This document shows, one piece after another, positions 1 through 12,620 of a stretch of DNA of 64,000 bases. Made by a program: the position numbers and the translations under genes. The stretch spans positions 2,406,001-2,470,000 of the forward strand of contig NC_091942.1 in NCBI RefSeq assembly GCF_041260155.1, read 5' to 3'. The DNA comes from Ptychodera flava. Its lineage: Eukaryota > Hemichordata > Enteropneusta > Ptychoderidae. The notes beneath the pieces are model-generated. The model was not told where the DNA came from and made no database searches. It saw only the letters and a list, made by a program, of their open reading frames with translations. Position 1 is the first letter of the stretch. Each line of letters starts with the position of its first letter.

Positions 1-1835
1 GCATTACATTGCCGAAATGGTGTGTTCACGAGAGTTTTGACAATCGATGCATTATGGGTGCGTGCTTGACAAATGAATGCATGAAATAGTCAAAGTAGCA
101 ACGTTTTATGACACCTTGAAACCTATGATTCGGTACGGTACGATGGAAAATTAATACAGCACCTGGTATCCATCAAAATGGCCATTGGCGCTTTACAAAG
201 TCTTGTGTGAGTATGCTTATTAGAGGATTTACTTCGTTGATTGGAATAAACATGCCCTGCATATACCAAAATTCTCTCCGGGTCACACCGAAACACAAAA
301 ACATCTGAAACATTCTGTAGCGCTACAAAATGAGCCATTTGACGTGCAGGATGATCCATGCTTTTTACACCCAAACGCCACATACTACATGTAGTAGATA
401 AATCTGCATCCCTAATCTATGGTAGCACTGAACAGGGCTACTTACCTCAACCCCCGTACCATGTACTGTGGCGCTTTTCCACTCTCGTACCTCGTTGATT
501 CATTAGGATCGACCTGGCTGTTCTGGTCTGCCTTCTTCTCCAGACTCTCGCAGCTCTTGACTTCCACACTGGGGTTGATACGCAACCATTCGTTGGCCCT
601 GTCCATCACCACACTAAGCACAGATTTTTTAAAAAATACAGACTTATAGAACTACGTTTTCCCTGAACATTAATAGGACCAAGTACTTGGTATTTGAGTT
701 GCACAGAGCACAGTCCTCGGAGCGTATACAGAGATGAAACAGTCGCAATAATTTTCACAAGTAAACTAAGCGAGAGCATTCTTCTATACGTGTCGAAAAC
801 CTAGGTACAAAATATCGATTGTCACATAGCAGAGAATAGCAAATGGTGCAATAATATTGGCCAGTAAATTTAGTAATATAACGTTTTGTGTCCCAACAGA
901 TTGTGACTATCTGATGTACGACATTTTAATCCACACGTAGTAAAGGACTCAGTTCATTTGTTGGGGAAAATCCATCAAAATTAAGAGGGGAAAAAATAAA
1001 AATAATGTACAATGGATCAGGTAAAAATGCTACCTGATCAATCTTCCAGCACACCCCCCCCCCCCCGAATATCAAATGATCCACCCCTTACTACACGATA
1101 TACCGCCCTCAGCGCTCATTAAAACAAAATCTCGAACATTTCTTGGTCAAGTAGCTGGTAAATGCGCACACAACCTGTAAAAATAAAAACAGAATTTGGG
1201 CGAGTGGGAATCAAGATATAAGATGGCAACTCGTCGCATTGCTAACAGTGTGAATACTGTAATTTTCCTAGACTGTCAACTGTCCCTCATGCCTTGTCTG
1301 CCTAAAATACCGACGTACGATAGCCAGTGGGGCAAGAGTTACAGAATAGGTACATGCTTTTCCCAACAACCGAGTGTCAAGAGACTCGAGGATTTTGCCA
1401 AGCTATCAACTTTCGTTACGCTGTATGACTAGTTTAAGCTTTGAGGTGTAAAATTTTTGCGCAAGCGGACTTTGTAAGTTTGTTCGATCGTCAACACAGG
1501 GACTATAGGCCCAGACTCCACACAAGCCGAGGACACAGCACTCGTACAGTGTACACGTGAGAATTGCGAGGGGGGATGAGAGAAAATTGACCGCTAAAGA
1601 ACAAGGTGCCAGACTAGACAATGTAGTCTACAGATTATGGTGGTGGTCGTTTAAGATAGTAGTAATGCAGTAATTTTGAAAGATACCCCAACATCTGTGG
1701 CTGCATTCTACGTCAAAGTTCATGGCCCATCAATTAGATCAAGGGCCGTCTGTTACGTTCTGATCTCTTGTAATGCCTGCTGCATTCTGGTACATATTAA
1801 GTATATCGCGCATATCATAAATATTTTGAAGAGAC
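1..1835. other. Gene-free stretch with no convincing coding content
   Basis: Open frames here are short and show no recognisable domain, codon pattern or splice context. Visible structure is limited to a 9-bp perfect stem with a 7-nt loop at 1015-1039 and a run of 13 C at 1054-1066. A similar C-run followed by related bases (AATCAAATG, CCACCC) recurs near 11450, so both may be remnants of one repeat family. I see no RNA gene. Confidence 0.5.
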
Positions 1836-2057
1836 TCACTTGAATCTCTCGTAGATTATCTCCTTAAGGAATCCACCCCGTTGAAGGCAAGCTGGAAAGA
1901 AATCCCTGAACATGAGAACGTACGACCTGTCTGATGATGATTCCGCGGTATTTTCGAGCGAACGCAATGGCACGGCCTCCTCATAGGACGGCGGTGGAAC
2001 TGTAGCTGCGCTAGATGCAGCTCCGCCACTCCCCGAAGCAAAACCGTCCAATTCCAT
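1836..2057 (-). CDS. Possible exon or small ORF with a PPxY motif, unknown protein
   Basis: An ATG-initiated minus-strand frame of 73 residues begins directly after a plausible acceptor (TTCTAACAG). It has a Gly/Ala/Ser-rich start and then PPPSYEEA, a classical PPxY ligand for WW domains such as those of NEDD4-type ubiquitin ligases. A possible donor (GACAG then GTCGTA) lies inside it, so only the first 50 or so residues may be coding. A second open frame (up to 2329) overlaps it in another phase and continues upstream for about 90 residues without a domain I recognise. PPxY tails occur in arrestin-domain and membrane adaptor proteins, but no arrestin fold is visible here. The call rests on the motif and splice context alone. 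Confidence 0.25.
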   Translation of the reverse strand: MELDGFASGSGGAASSAATVPPPSYEEAVPLRSLENTAESSSDRSYVLMFRDFFPACLQRGGFLKEIIYERFK

Positions 2058-2431
2058 CTGTTAGAATACCAAATCTCGATCGCTGGCTGTGCAGGTTCAC
2101 TGTCGACCGTGTATTTCTGGAGGTTTATAATCACCCTATCGGTGCCCTCGAAAAGTGAAACCAGCGCAGTCAGAGGGCGCGCTGCCCGTTTATGGATAAA
2201 CAACTCAATCCCCATTGTAACAAGGCCGACATAGTTCGTTGACACGTCAAACCTTGTTGTTAGGTTGGACGCGTCTCGGCTTTTGCTGAAATCCTTCAAG
2301 GAAGCTTGAGACCATGACCCGGGGACCATGATTGCCCTTCAAAGTCTAGATTGTGAAAACAGGAATCACCGTGTAGGCCTATGTTTGTCCTGGCAGAAAC
2401 AAATTACCGAAAATTTTAAACCGACGCTGTT

Positions 2432-2522
2432 ACAACAACAACAACAAGAATAACAACAACAATAATGATAATAATAATAACAACACTAATAATAACAAAA
2501 ACAATGATAATAATAATTAATA
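2432..2522. repeat. AAC/AAT-rich microsatellite
   Basis: Imperfect trinucleotide tract mixing AAC, AAT and GAT steps. The open minus-strand frame across it (isoleucine/valine-rich) is a by-product of the repeat. Confidence 0.85.
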
Positions 2523-3189
2523 TCGTTGAGCTCTTTGTAAATACATGTAACAAAGCTAATGGGATGTCGCTATAACGTGTGATGAATTTTTCTTCTATTT
2601 TTGTGTTCAATGTAAACTACGGATTCGATCCGTGCTTTACTCATATCATATAGGGATACACAATGTTACATGTCAGTTCGTAAACTCAGTCTGTACATGT
2701 GTAGACGACATTGTTTTTGATGATAAATGAATTCTGGTCCGTACTAAAATACAAATGTCAACAATAACAGTGCATTGTACACTTGAAGACCCAGTGTTGG
2801 CTAGCTGAATAACCGGTGTTTCGCTTTAGGGAGAACAAGATCTTGCATGGCATTGATAAAGCTCTATTCAAAAGTTGCACCATACTGACCCATAAACTCT
2901 ACTAAATGGGACGATGAAATGTTTGAATTTAACAATACATATGAACCCCTTTGCTCCAAAGGTGTCAACGCTGCCAGGATACAATGAGCTACGTATTGTA
3001 AAAAATCAGTGGGTTGGAATATTTGTCCCCAGCCATATATACAAGTATGCACTATTCAGATTCCGCCATAATTGCTCTTTCACACATTCAGCTATGAGTA
3101 TGATAGATGGCCAGTAAGATTGGTCAAGAGGCGAGCAGTGTTTTATAGTATATAAATAAAGTATAACAGTTATGCGAACAATCTACTAC

Positions 3190-3250
3190 TCATTTATTTA
3201 TTATTTATTTATTTATTTATTATTTATTTATTTCTTTATTTATTCATTGT
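3190..3250. repeat. (TTTA)n microsatellite
   Basis: Interrupted TTTA/TTA tract of about 60 bp in otherwise non-coding sequence. Confidence 0.9.
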
Positions 3251-3629
3251 TTGATTATTCCGTTGCATGCATGGCTTTTAAATTAGGAGCTCACCTGATA
3301 AAACATGATAAACACTGAAAGGAAGAAGCTATCGAAAATGAAAAATAAAAAAAATCGTCAAAGTGAATCAGAATAAGAAGATATAAAAGTTTGGAACTTG
3401 AACAACGATCAATACAGTGAATGAAAGTTTGCTATTGAAAGCAAAACTTAAAATAATTTCTGTTTTTTATGACTTTAATGTTATCGAAGGATATGTCGTT
3501 TCGTTTTGGGTTTATGCAGTCTCAGTGTAAACAGAAACAAAATATTGAAATCTGCAGTAAGGTGCGGAAATGTATTTTATCGTTTTTAGAAAGTTTAGCT
3601 AGAAGTCTAGAAAGCTAAATTAGAATTGT

Positions 3630-5490
3630 CTAAATCTAAATCAAAACTCCAGCTAAATTAGAAAGTTTAGAACGCTTTCTAGATCGGGCTAAATATCGTA
3701 ATTATCGGATATATCGCTGGAAAAAAATTTGGACTATTAAGGGCCGAGCTAAACTCCAGCTAAATTAGCAAAGTTTAGAACGCTTTTTAGATCGGGCTAA
3801 ATATTGTAATTATCGGATATATCGCTGGAAAAAAAATTGGACTGTTCAGGGCCGAGCTAAACTCCAGCTAATTCAGGGCCGAGCTAAACTCCAGCTAAAT
3901 TAGAAAGTTTAGAACGCTTTTTAGATCGGGCTAAATATCGTAATTATCGGATATATCGCTGGAAAAAAAAATTGGACTCTTCAGGGCCGAGCTAAACTCC
4001 AGCTAAATTAGAAAGTTTATTATTATTATTATTATTATTATTTATTTAGTTCAGGAATCTATACATCCCATATCAAAAATACATATCTTACTATGGTATA
4101 AAAAAGTAATAATTAAAAGAACACAGGCAAGTATGAATAGATACATATTATAGACAACAAATAAAGCAGCCAGACTAGAAAAGCAGCGAGAAAAACGAAC
4201 GATAAAAAACCACAAAACATGACTGTTTTAAAAGTTAAAAAGGATTAGTTAAAAGGAACCAAGCGGGTTTAGAACGCTTTTTAGATCGGGCTAAATATCG
4301 TAATTATCGGATATATCGCTGAAAAAAAACTTTGGACTCTTCAGGGCCGAGCTAAACTCCAGCTAAATTAGAAAGTTTAGAATGCTTTTTAGATCGGGCT
4401 AAATATCGTAATTATCGGATATATCGCTTAAAAAAAACTTTGGACTCTTCAGGGCCTAATTAAACTCCAGCTAAATTAGAAAGTTTAGAACGCTTTCTAG
4501 ATCAGGCTAAATATCGTAATTATCGGATATATCGCTGGATAAAAAATTGGACTGTTCAGGGCCGAGCTTAACTCCAGCTAAATTAGAAAGTTTAGAACGC
4601 TTTTTAGATCCGGCTAAATATCGTATTTATTGGATATATCGCTGGAAAAAAATGTGGACTCTTCGGGGCCGAGCTAAACTCCATCTAAATTAGAAAGTTT
4701 AGAACGCATTTTTGATCGGGCTAAATATCGTAATTATCGGATATATCGCTGAAAAAAAACTTTGGACTCTTCAGGGCCGAGCTAAACTCCAGCTAAATTA
4801 GAAAGTTTAGAATGCTTTTTAGATCGGGCTAAATATCGTAATTATCGGATATATCGCTTAAAAAAAACTTTGGACTCTTCAGGGCCTAATTAAACTCCAG
4901 CTAAATTAGAAAGTTTAGAACGCTTTTTAGATCCGGCTAAATATCGTATTTATTGGATATATCGCTGGAAAAAAATGTGGACTCTTCGGGGCCGAGCTAA
5001 ACTCCATCTAAATTAGAAAGTTTAGAACGCATTTTTGATCGGGCTAAATATCGTAATTATCGGATATATCGCTGGAAAAAATATTGGAGTACTGTTCAGG
5101 GCCGAGCTAAACCCCAGCTAAATTAGAAGTTTAGAACGCTTTTTAGATCGGGCTAAATATCGTAATTATCGGATATAACGCTGGAAAAAAGATTAGACTC
5201 TTCAGGGCCGAACTAAACTCTAGCTAAATTAGAAAGCCTAGAACTCTTTCTAGATCGGGCTAAATATCGTAATTATCGGATATATCGCTGGAAAAAAATT
5301 TGGACTCTTCAGGGCTAAGCTAAACTCCAGCTAAATTAGAAAGTTTAGAACGCTTTTTTGATCGGGCTAAATATCGTAATTATCGGATATATCGCTGGAA
5401 AAAAATTTTGGACTCTTCAGGGCCGAGCTAAACTCCAGCTAAATTAGAAAGTTTAGAACGCTTTCTAGATCGGGCTAAATATCGTAATTT
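3630..5490. repeat. Satellite array of about 107-bp units
   Basis: About 16 head-to-tail copies of a 107-108 bp unit. The anchor ATCGGGCTAAATAT recurs at 3683, 3791, 3925, 4285, 4393, 4501, 4608, 4715, 4823, 4931, 5038, 5147, 5254, 5361 and 5469, with a C-for-G variant in some copies. Each unit contains GAGCTAAACTCCAGCTAAAT, TTAGAAAGTTTAGAACGC, CGTAATTATCGGATATATCG, an A-rich stretch and TTCAGGGCC. One copy near 3860 carries an extra 27-bp internal duplication. Distinctive variants (AATGC; the CTTAAAAAAAACTTTGG end) recur with a 430-bp period, giving a four-unit higher-order repeat between about 4290 and 5040. The array decays on the right into short GTGTTTAGCT repeats around 5490-5530. Confidence 0.95.
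4018..4266 (-). mobile_element. 3'-end fragment of a retroelement inserted in the satellite
   Basis: About 250 bp unrelated to the satellite splits one unit between TTAGAAAGTTTA and TTTAGAACGC. Read on the minus strand it ends in (AAT)n, seen on the plus strand as TTATTATTATT, the usual 3' tail of CR1/RTE-like non-LTR elements and their SINEs. The satellite bases TTTA/TTTAG at both edges could be a very short target duplication. No coding sequence is retained. Confidence 0.6.
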
Positions 5491-5532
5491 AGCTGTGTTT
5501 AGCTGTGTTTTATCGTGTTTAGCTTATTTAGC

Positions 5533-7003
5533 TCCCATTGACAATACACAGAGTTTAGAACAGGAACACGACGAGAGACACAATTCCGCACCTAACTCGA
5601 AATCTGTGCACACATAACTACGTTACTGTTCATAAACAGCATACCACATAGATGACCAATTTCATTGTTTCCTTACCTCTTTTCACGTTGCAACCTCAAA
5701 GTATGTGACCCGGCTTTAAATTTTAACTTAGCAGTCATTTATTCCGTCATAAAGTCATAAGTAAGAACGAAGATGTTGATTTTAACATTCAAATGAAATA
5801 TCTGCACAAAAATTTACTTCGTGTTTATTAATAAAATTTCTCCTATCCTGGTCATTTATGTTGGCTTTCAATCGAGAATTTCGCAGATTTAGACGATAGC
5901 TGTTCTGATTCCTTATCTCCTTTACCGCATGGATAGATGACCAATTTTCCTACCTTCTTTTTTTCACGTTGTAACCTCAAAATATATAACCTTGCGCTCA
6001 GTACCTTTTTAGCACAAACTGATGACGTCAAATCGCCGTACACAAAACACAGACGCCTTGTAATCACGCCTTACGTGCCTTCGAGTTGTAATTATGGCCC
6101 TGTGTATTAATTGTATACGGCGATTTACGTCATCAGTTTGTGGCGCCACCCTTTCCTTCCTTCATATAATACATACTTAATATGTATGGGTATATGTAAG
6201 TAGGTAAGAGACGCAAATGCTGATATTTATGGGTCGGCTGTAAAGTTTAGGTCTTTGTAGCACACTGTAACTGTTGTTTTGTGTTTGTGTCAACGGGAAA
6301 GCTACATAACCGAGCCCCCTTTCGAAACTGTATAACAGAAACAGATTAAATTAGAGATTCGCCATATTTCGAATTACTGAGACCTATCCCATTACTAGGA
6401 ACACCATGCTGTCGAGCTGTCTACCCGTACAAGTACTCGCAACATATAAAGACCTGCAAGGCCTGGGTAGCATCTTTATAATAACGAGAAAAATATTGTC
6501 ACTTCGATCATCGATAGACATGAAGTCACGAAACGTTTGAAGTTCATATTTCACTTGCAAAACAGCGTTGAAGACTGCTGTTCCAAACATTTCACGTGCT
6601 TGCTATTAAATTAATTAGAGTTTCTCCGATGGGATTATCAAGGCTTTCGAATTTCATTCAGCCCATTGTGATGGAAAACAAAAATGGCAGCAGTCTACTC
6701 TCACCACTCACATATATCCAGGGCTATGTTGGGAAATCGTCATATGGGCGAAGGGTCACTCAGAGTCGACCTCACTTGGTGTCAATTTAGGAGTGTTCTT
6801 TTTCATATGCATATGCTAGAAAACACACGATCTCCAATTTAATTCTTCGGATGAATTATATAAATACTTTTTTGTTTTTTCAGTTTTAATCAAGGTTGTT
6901 GATTGGTTGGAGAATGCTTCGGTGATATTGTGAAACTTCGAATATACATGTACATCGGTTCATATACTTGATACTTGTTCCTCGTCTTGATGTATACCAT
7001 CTC
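5533..7003. other. Non-coding stretch between satellite and GGCT-like gene
   Basis: No supported gene. Two related sub-segments near 5660-5720 and 5900-6000 share GACCAATTT, CCTACCTTCTTTT or CCTTACCTCTTTT, TTCACGTTG and AACCTCAAA, suggesting an old local duplication of about 250 bp. Short open frames show no domain. Confidence 0.5.
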
Positions 7004-7730
7004 CTACAACGGATGAGTATTTTTGCCTTTCTCTTTTATTTCTTCCATGATTGCAACTTCGCCCGTGAACCCATTATGAGGAGTTGACTTCAACATTTTG
7101 ATGTAGTCTTCGGGCAAGCCTCTTTGAACAGCTCCATCGACGATAACACTCAGATACTGTGGGGAGGGAAATCCTACCTCAGGCAGTGGGCTACACATTT
7201 CTAGACAGCGGCAAGATATTTTTTCACCTTCTGGCGTTTCCACTTGGACTTCGATATTGCGATAGATGCCCCTGTCAACTGCGTCTTCCCTACAGTGAAC
7301 CCCATGGAAAGACAAAAAGATACAATTGATGATAAATAAATTAGCCGTCTTTGTGTATTGCATGTGGTTACGTTCTCGGCGAATGTCCCCTTCACCTAGG
7401 ACAGAGTATTTCGCCGTGTACCAAACCGCAAGCGATTGTGGTTTTAGGTTTATATTGCATGTAAATGTAATTAAAGTGTTAATGAAAATACCTCCATGAG
7501 CTTTCATTAGCTTTCGTTCGAACCTCAGAGATGGAGAGGGGAATTGAGATCAAACGCAAGGTTTGTCATATGCTAGTGACCCCTTACCGATTAAGTGCGT
7601 CAATGTACTGAGTTCCGATCTCCCAAACAGCGCCCCATGTCACGTCACCGGGTGAGGGTAGGATGTTTGCTGTAGAACCTTGCCAAGGACTCTCGAAATC
7701 TGGTGCATTGTTGAAGGAAAACTTATAGTC
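7004..7730 (-). CDS. Gamma-glutamylcyclotransferase-like gene, two 3' exons (5' part not found)
   Basis: Two minus-strand exons join in frame: 7588-7730 (acceptor TTATCTCCAG, donor CG then GTAAGG) and 7289-7004 (acceptor TTCACTGTAG, stop TAG), giving 142 residues. They match the C-terminal three quarters of the GGCT family: DYKFSF, WQGSTANILPSPGDVTWGAV, the dimer/active-site strand, then SPQYLSVIVDGA, GLPEDYIKML and NGFTGEV. Family members release 5-oxoproline from gamma-glutamyl amino acids in the cytosol as part of glutathione turnover. The exon carrying the substrate-binding YGSNL loop should lie upstream, but I found no such motif between 7731 and about 16000. At the position of the family's catalytic Glu the splice-joined sequence reads NREDAV, so Glu is replaced by Asp or shifted by one. 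This may be a diverged paralog, a pseudogene, or a gene whose first exon I missed. Confidence 0.8.
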
Positions 7731-9736
7731 CTGGAGATAAAATGTATTAAACAAGTCAATGTCTGAGACAGCCCCCACCTGGTCAATGAATAAACCATTG
7801 ATGAAAATGATGATGAAGTGATATTGGTCATCAGATACAAGTCCGGACAATGGTGGAGAATACGTTTATTGGTGTATATGTGTAATTGATAGCTGATGCA
7901 TCGATGGAATTAGCTAGATTTCAGAAATGTAGTTTGGTGTGTGATCAACGACTGCAATGCGGTTATATGAAATCTGAGAGTTATAAAGATGGAAATTTGT
8001 GGACATATGTAGAAGTCCCTCAAATGGAATGATAATGTGTCTGTAGGTATCGTAATTGTTTCCATATTGTTGACCTTGCAATGAATGAAGCTTAATTTTA
8101 CAAGAACAAGAGTAAAACTTGACTTGAAAGTGTAGAGCACAAAGGGAAATACAGGGCTGTTAATTATATTTGTCAATGTAGCAGCTTTATCGAAAATGTA
8201 TTCAGATTCGTAATGAGATTCAGCAAATTTCCCTGTTGTATTACAAGAAAATACTCTGCATAAAAGGCGATTGACATCCCTGTACTTCACTGTTATTCGA
8301 CAATACAATCATAAAAACTAACAAAACTGTATTTCACAAAACTGTGTACAATATATTTAAACTCAGAGTTTGTTTAAGCTGTCATGGTGAAAGTCAGAAA
8401 AGTTTTGAAATCGGATTCGTAGTAAATACACTGCAAACTTCCAAAGCTGATATTCTTGTGTCAATTTTATTCAATAAAACAATAACAACAAACGAACAAA
8501 CATGCATTTACTAACAACATTTTGACTGGTACAAAGTACAGGGCCTGACATGTTGTAGCTCATTTTCATTAAACACCATTAACAAAATCAAATATGGCCC
8601 TCTGGCAGCAACATTGGATCATTACATCAAAATGCAAGTTATATTGTGTTGTCCTTGTGCCAAGTTTGAAAGACATTGGTCAAAACCTGTCTGAGTATTG
8701 GCTGTAACTTTCTTTTGTCATTTCCATTGGAAAAAATCAATATCCTTTTGTTTAATAAAACAGGTGCAACTAGTAGTATCCCTGCTTTCCATTACATAAT
8801 TCTGTATTGCTGTTGACACAACCTGTGGGAAATTTTACAAAATTATTTATCTCTTCTCAAAATCAAGCATAATTGGAATGGAGAAGAATGGTGTGCTCAA
8901 AAGCATAGTTTCAAGATTTTCAAAACTAATCTATGAATTTGACAACAAACGGGAAACATTGTCAACTTTACTAAGGAATCTCCAATTGGTACTGTGGAGC
9001 ATCACTAAATTTTGAAATGACCAAAACTGGTGTCTGGCATGTGGGTGCATCATGTGGGCTTTCCCAAAACATATCTGGACACTTCCCGATTATTCAATAT
9101 ATACAAATCATGAATAATTTCACCTCTTCCCATCTACAATTTCCTATAATATTTTGTCTTTATCTTTAATTAATGGTCATAATAAATCTTCCTAGAAACA
9201 GCTTGCGTAGTTCTTTTAAAATTCACTTTGCTGGTTGCTACAGATTTTCACATCCAGATACTTAAACTTGTAAGTTGTGACAAAATTAGCTGTGTTGATT
9301 TTAGGATATATAGCTTAGCTTTTCAGATATCAACAAAATATTCTGCAGAAAATGTTTTTTCTGATTGTTTGAAGTTTGAACTTTGGTGAACAGTTACCAA
9401 GCATTCCACGAAATTTGCTGTTTAGGGACAAAGTAGCTTTTCTTTTACCTTTTTCCTCATGTATAGTGAGCATTTTTGGGTTTAAAAAGTCTGTAGCGTT
9501 GAATTTTGTGAAATGTTTTTGGGTTCAGCGAAGATTTACTTTGGTATAAAGTTCTACAGGTTATGGTTATTGGTAAGGCTTCATGCATGTTAGTTGTTCT
9601 TTCAATGCCTTAGCAGTTTTCACCACTGTTTACAATGTTTGCTTTAATAAGAGAGTTGTTTCTATGATGTAGAATGATATCGTGGTTTTTACTTTTAACC
9701 TGTAAGGGTGTTGAAAGTGTTACAGTTCATATCTTT
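7731..9736. other. AT-rich non-coding stretch upstream of the GGCT-like exons
   Basis: Searched on the minus strand for the missing GGCT first exon (an F-A-Y-G-S-N-type motif) without success. No other domain, RNA gene or clear repeat stands out. Confidence 0.4.
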
Positions 9737-9921
9737 TATTATATCATACCAGTATATTGATGGTGCAAATGCAGCGATCCGATTGGTCGAGACGTGAAAA
9801 GAACCGTGGTATATTCGCGATAACCTTACCACGGTTGGCACACGCGCGAACTCTCGGCAAGTACAAAAATCCTTTTTTGACGTTTCATCCCAGAATTCCA
9901 ATATACTGTTATGATATAATA
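9737..9921. mobile_element. Small inverted-repeat element (MITE-like, 185 bp)
   Basis: Terminal inverted repeats of 23 bp (9737-9759 and 9899-9921) begin TATTATATCATA and end CAGTATATTG, with one mismatch. The interior holds a second stem (ACCGTGGTA paired with TACCACGGT). No open frame of note, so any movement would depend on another element's transposase. Confidence 0.55.
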
Positions 9922-10569
9922 GCAATTAATCACACCAAACGACGGTATGCCACTTGATTTTGACCAGTCCACTTCATGTATGCACTCGCCATTGGTCGTG
10001 CATTATATGTCGTGAACTGGTCAAAAATCTCATGGTGTACCATCACTGGGTGTGCTTTATTGCTTTTAACTATTTCCACCATTGTTTAAAAACCGAGTCA
10101 GTGTCAACATCTGTGACAGAAGACTGGTTGATGCAATGACATATGCAATGAATATCGTAAACAAACTTATTACAGATATTTGAGTTAATATTGCAGCTGA
10201 AGTTTTATTTTCTTCATGAAATGAGTTATCAAATAGTGACATACAACATATATGTCGTTGGTATTACCAGTGCTTTCTTTTGCAATAAAAATCAGTTCAA
10301 AAGAAAAAGTTCAACTTTAACATACATACACTTATTAAACTGATATTTGACAAACACTGACAATGCATCATCTCTGATGCTTAGCACTAATGTATTTGTA
10401 AACAACTTTCAAATAACCAAAGAAATACCTAGCTATATTTATTATTAGCTACTATTATTATACTGTATTACTTTATCTTTATTGAAGAAAAATTTGAACT
10501 TATTTTTGTATCACACTTTTATTGGCACAAATGTGATGTAAATCCTACATTTACAAGCAAGCAATAAAA

Positions 10570-10605
<36 letters not shown>

Positions 10606-12620
10606 AAGTTTAGGGGCTATAAGTATTATATAGAAATCTAAAAACAGTTAATTGAAGCTGTGGGACTTCTGAAAAAAGGTGTTGTTACTCCTGAATGGTT
10701 GCCATGGAAACATCTAACATTAAAGTGAGTGTGATTTTTTGGTGTGCTAACCAGAAAACCCCTTATTATCAATTTTTTACATCAATTCATAGTTCTTTAA
10801 TAGGAATTAGGGAAAAAGTAACATTTTCAATCCCAAAATAGTTACTATGGCAACTCGAAACATTAAAATAAGTCTGGCATTTCTGTTCTCTGACCCGAAC
10901 TTCCCCGCTAGATAATTTTCATATCAATCAAAGTAACTTTTCATGGGATATTAGAAAAACTGAAATTTTCAACACCTAAAAAGGTTACCATGGAAACATG
11001 GGGCTGTGAAATCGATATCATATTTGGCCTTTTTGACCCAAAATACCCTTATGGTGAAATTTTCACGGAAATTGAACCTATTATTATTCGTGTTATTATT
11101 TCTATATAATACTTTATTAATTATTAATTATTATTATAACTAGAATACAACTACACATCCATGCACACTCAGGTTTCTACTTGTATATTTCCAATCATCT
11201 ATTTATACCATATATCCTATCAAGCAGATTAAGTACTAGTATTAAACAATCTATGAAAGCCTGGCTGTAATCAACCGCCGTTGGCGGCGCGGCACCTCCA
11301 GATACCACTGAAGAAAAATTTGCTGTCTTAGGTACTAGTACATTCAAATTATTTTTACAGCCTTTGTAATACTTGAAGCAAATGTTTTTCCTTGCCCACT
11401 GGGCAAACGTTTTTTCCCTAAAAATGGCAAGCAACATTTTATAATCGTCCAGCCCCCCCCCCCCCCAATCAAATGTGCCACCCATCATTGGCTATTGAAT
11501 AGAGTACAGAGTTCACACCGAGAACATGGCCTAACGTTCATTAATAAAATGGACGCCTTTCGTCTTGGTCCATGTTATCGGTCAAAAGAAGTAAATTGTT
11601 TGTCCCTTGCATAGAAAGTCAGTTGGTCTTAACCCAACACGGAGGTTCCTATACCAACGAGAAATAACATCAGAAAGGTGGATTTTCCCATGTGACCGTC
11701 TATCGAAGAGGGTGTCATAAATCTTCGATTTTATCATGGGTATACCTTATTTCGGTGTAAATAAATCTACAGTCACATGGAACAGGCGATTTGAAAAGAT
11801 CTTGAAAATCAGGTGAAATGCCTCAATGACATCAATCTATCGCATGTTGTTGACCCACAAGGAAAATCACGGACAGTATTTGTTTAAACAACGTAAGCAA
11901 TTTCTGAAAATACAATTGGAAATGCACAATGACCGTACCTTTAGTTTGGCTATAGTGCAGAATTTGACCGTTGGACATCCCACTCTGATACGTTCTTCCA
12001 GCAGATTACTTGCGTAGCCAAAGTATTTAAATGTAGCCATGCTAGTACAATCCCAGACTAGCCTCCAAGTCAGTTGTTTAGACTGTCGATACGAGTAGGT
12101 GTCACGTAGTGTTATGCTCGCGAAACTCAGACTTGAAGTGTACTTTACAGAGTTCGAGTTGTGATTAATAATTCAAATTGACATCTTGCTTCATAAATAT
12201 GCATGAAATGGGGCATAGTTTTCCCGGGAGTTTTTCACCATTCCAATGCCGTGAAGCTCGGCGAAGAGCCGTGCGTGCTTGTGGGCTCACTCTTGGGATC
12301 GTGAATCAAAATCTAGAACGTATCTGCCCAGTGCCACCCCATAAAAGCAACAAAATGAAGAGAACTTCTTGTATCGCACGAAATATCGCTATCAGGATAA
12401 GAACGGAGCATGGAGGTAAAAATAGAACATACATGTCATGACCTATGACACTATGGATATATCGATAGACTATGGGACGTAAAAAATTGTTTTACGGCCA
12501 TCGTGATAGGCATAACCTTAGCAACGAGTTGGTAGGACCATGGAGATAGAAAGATTCTACCTCCATGGTGGAAACATTGACAGTGAAATTGTAAGATTGT
12601 AAAATGCTACCACTACTACT
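9922..12620. other. Repeat-derived non-coding stretch
   Basis: Holds a stem (TTTTGACCAGT / ACTGGTCAAAA, about 9957-10028), a (TTA)n tract at 10569-10604, three diverged copies of a roughly 140-bp unit centred on GTTGCCATGGAAAC (about 10690, 10845 and 10985), and a C-run near 11453. A plus-strand frame at 12178-12441 has no recognisable domain. No supported gene. Confidence 0.45.

Noticed and set aside
2416..2610. Hydrophobic Ile/Val-rich minus frame as a membrane protein
   Set aside because: Entirely a translation of the AAC/AAT microsatellite.
2600..2640. tRNA-like GGATTCGATCC segment
   Set aside because: The T-loop consensus is not met and no acceptor, D-arm or anticodon stem could be built around it.
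7157..7177. 21-nt GT...AG segment in the GGCT-like exon as a micro-intron
   Set aside because: It is far below workable intron size and its translation (VGFPSPQ) aligns with the family.
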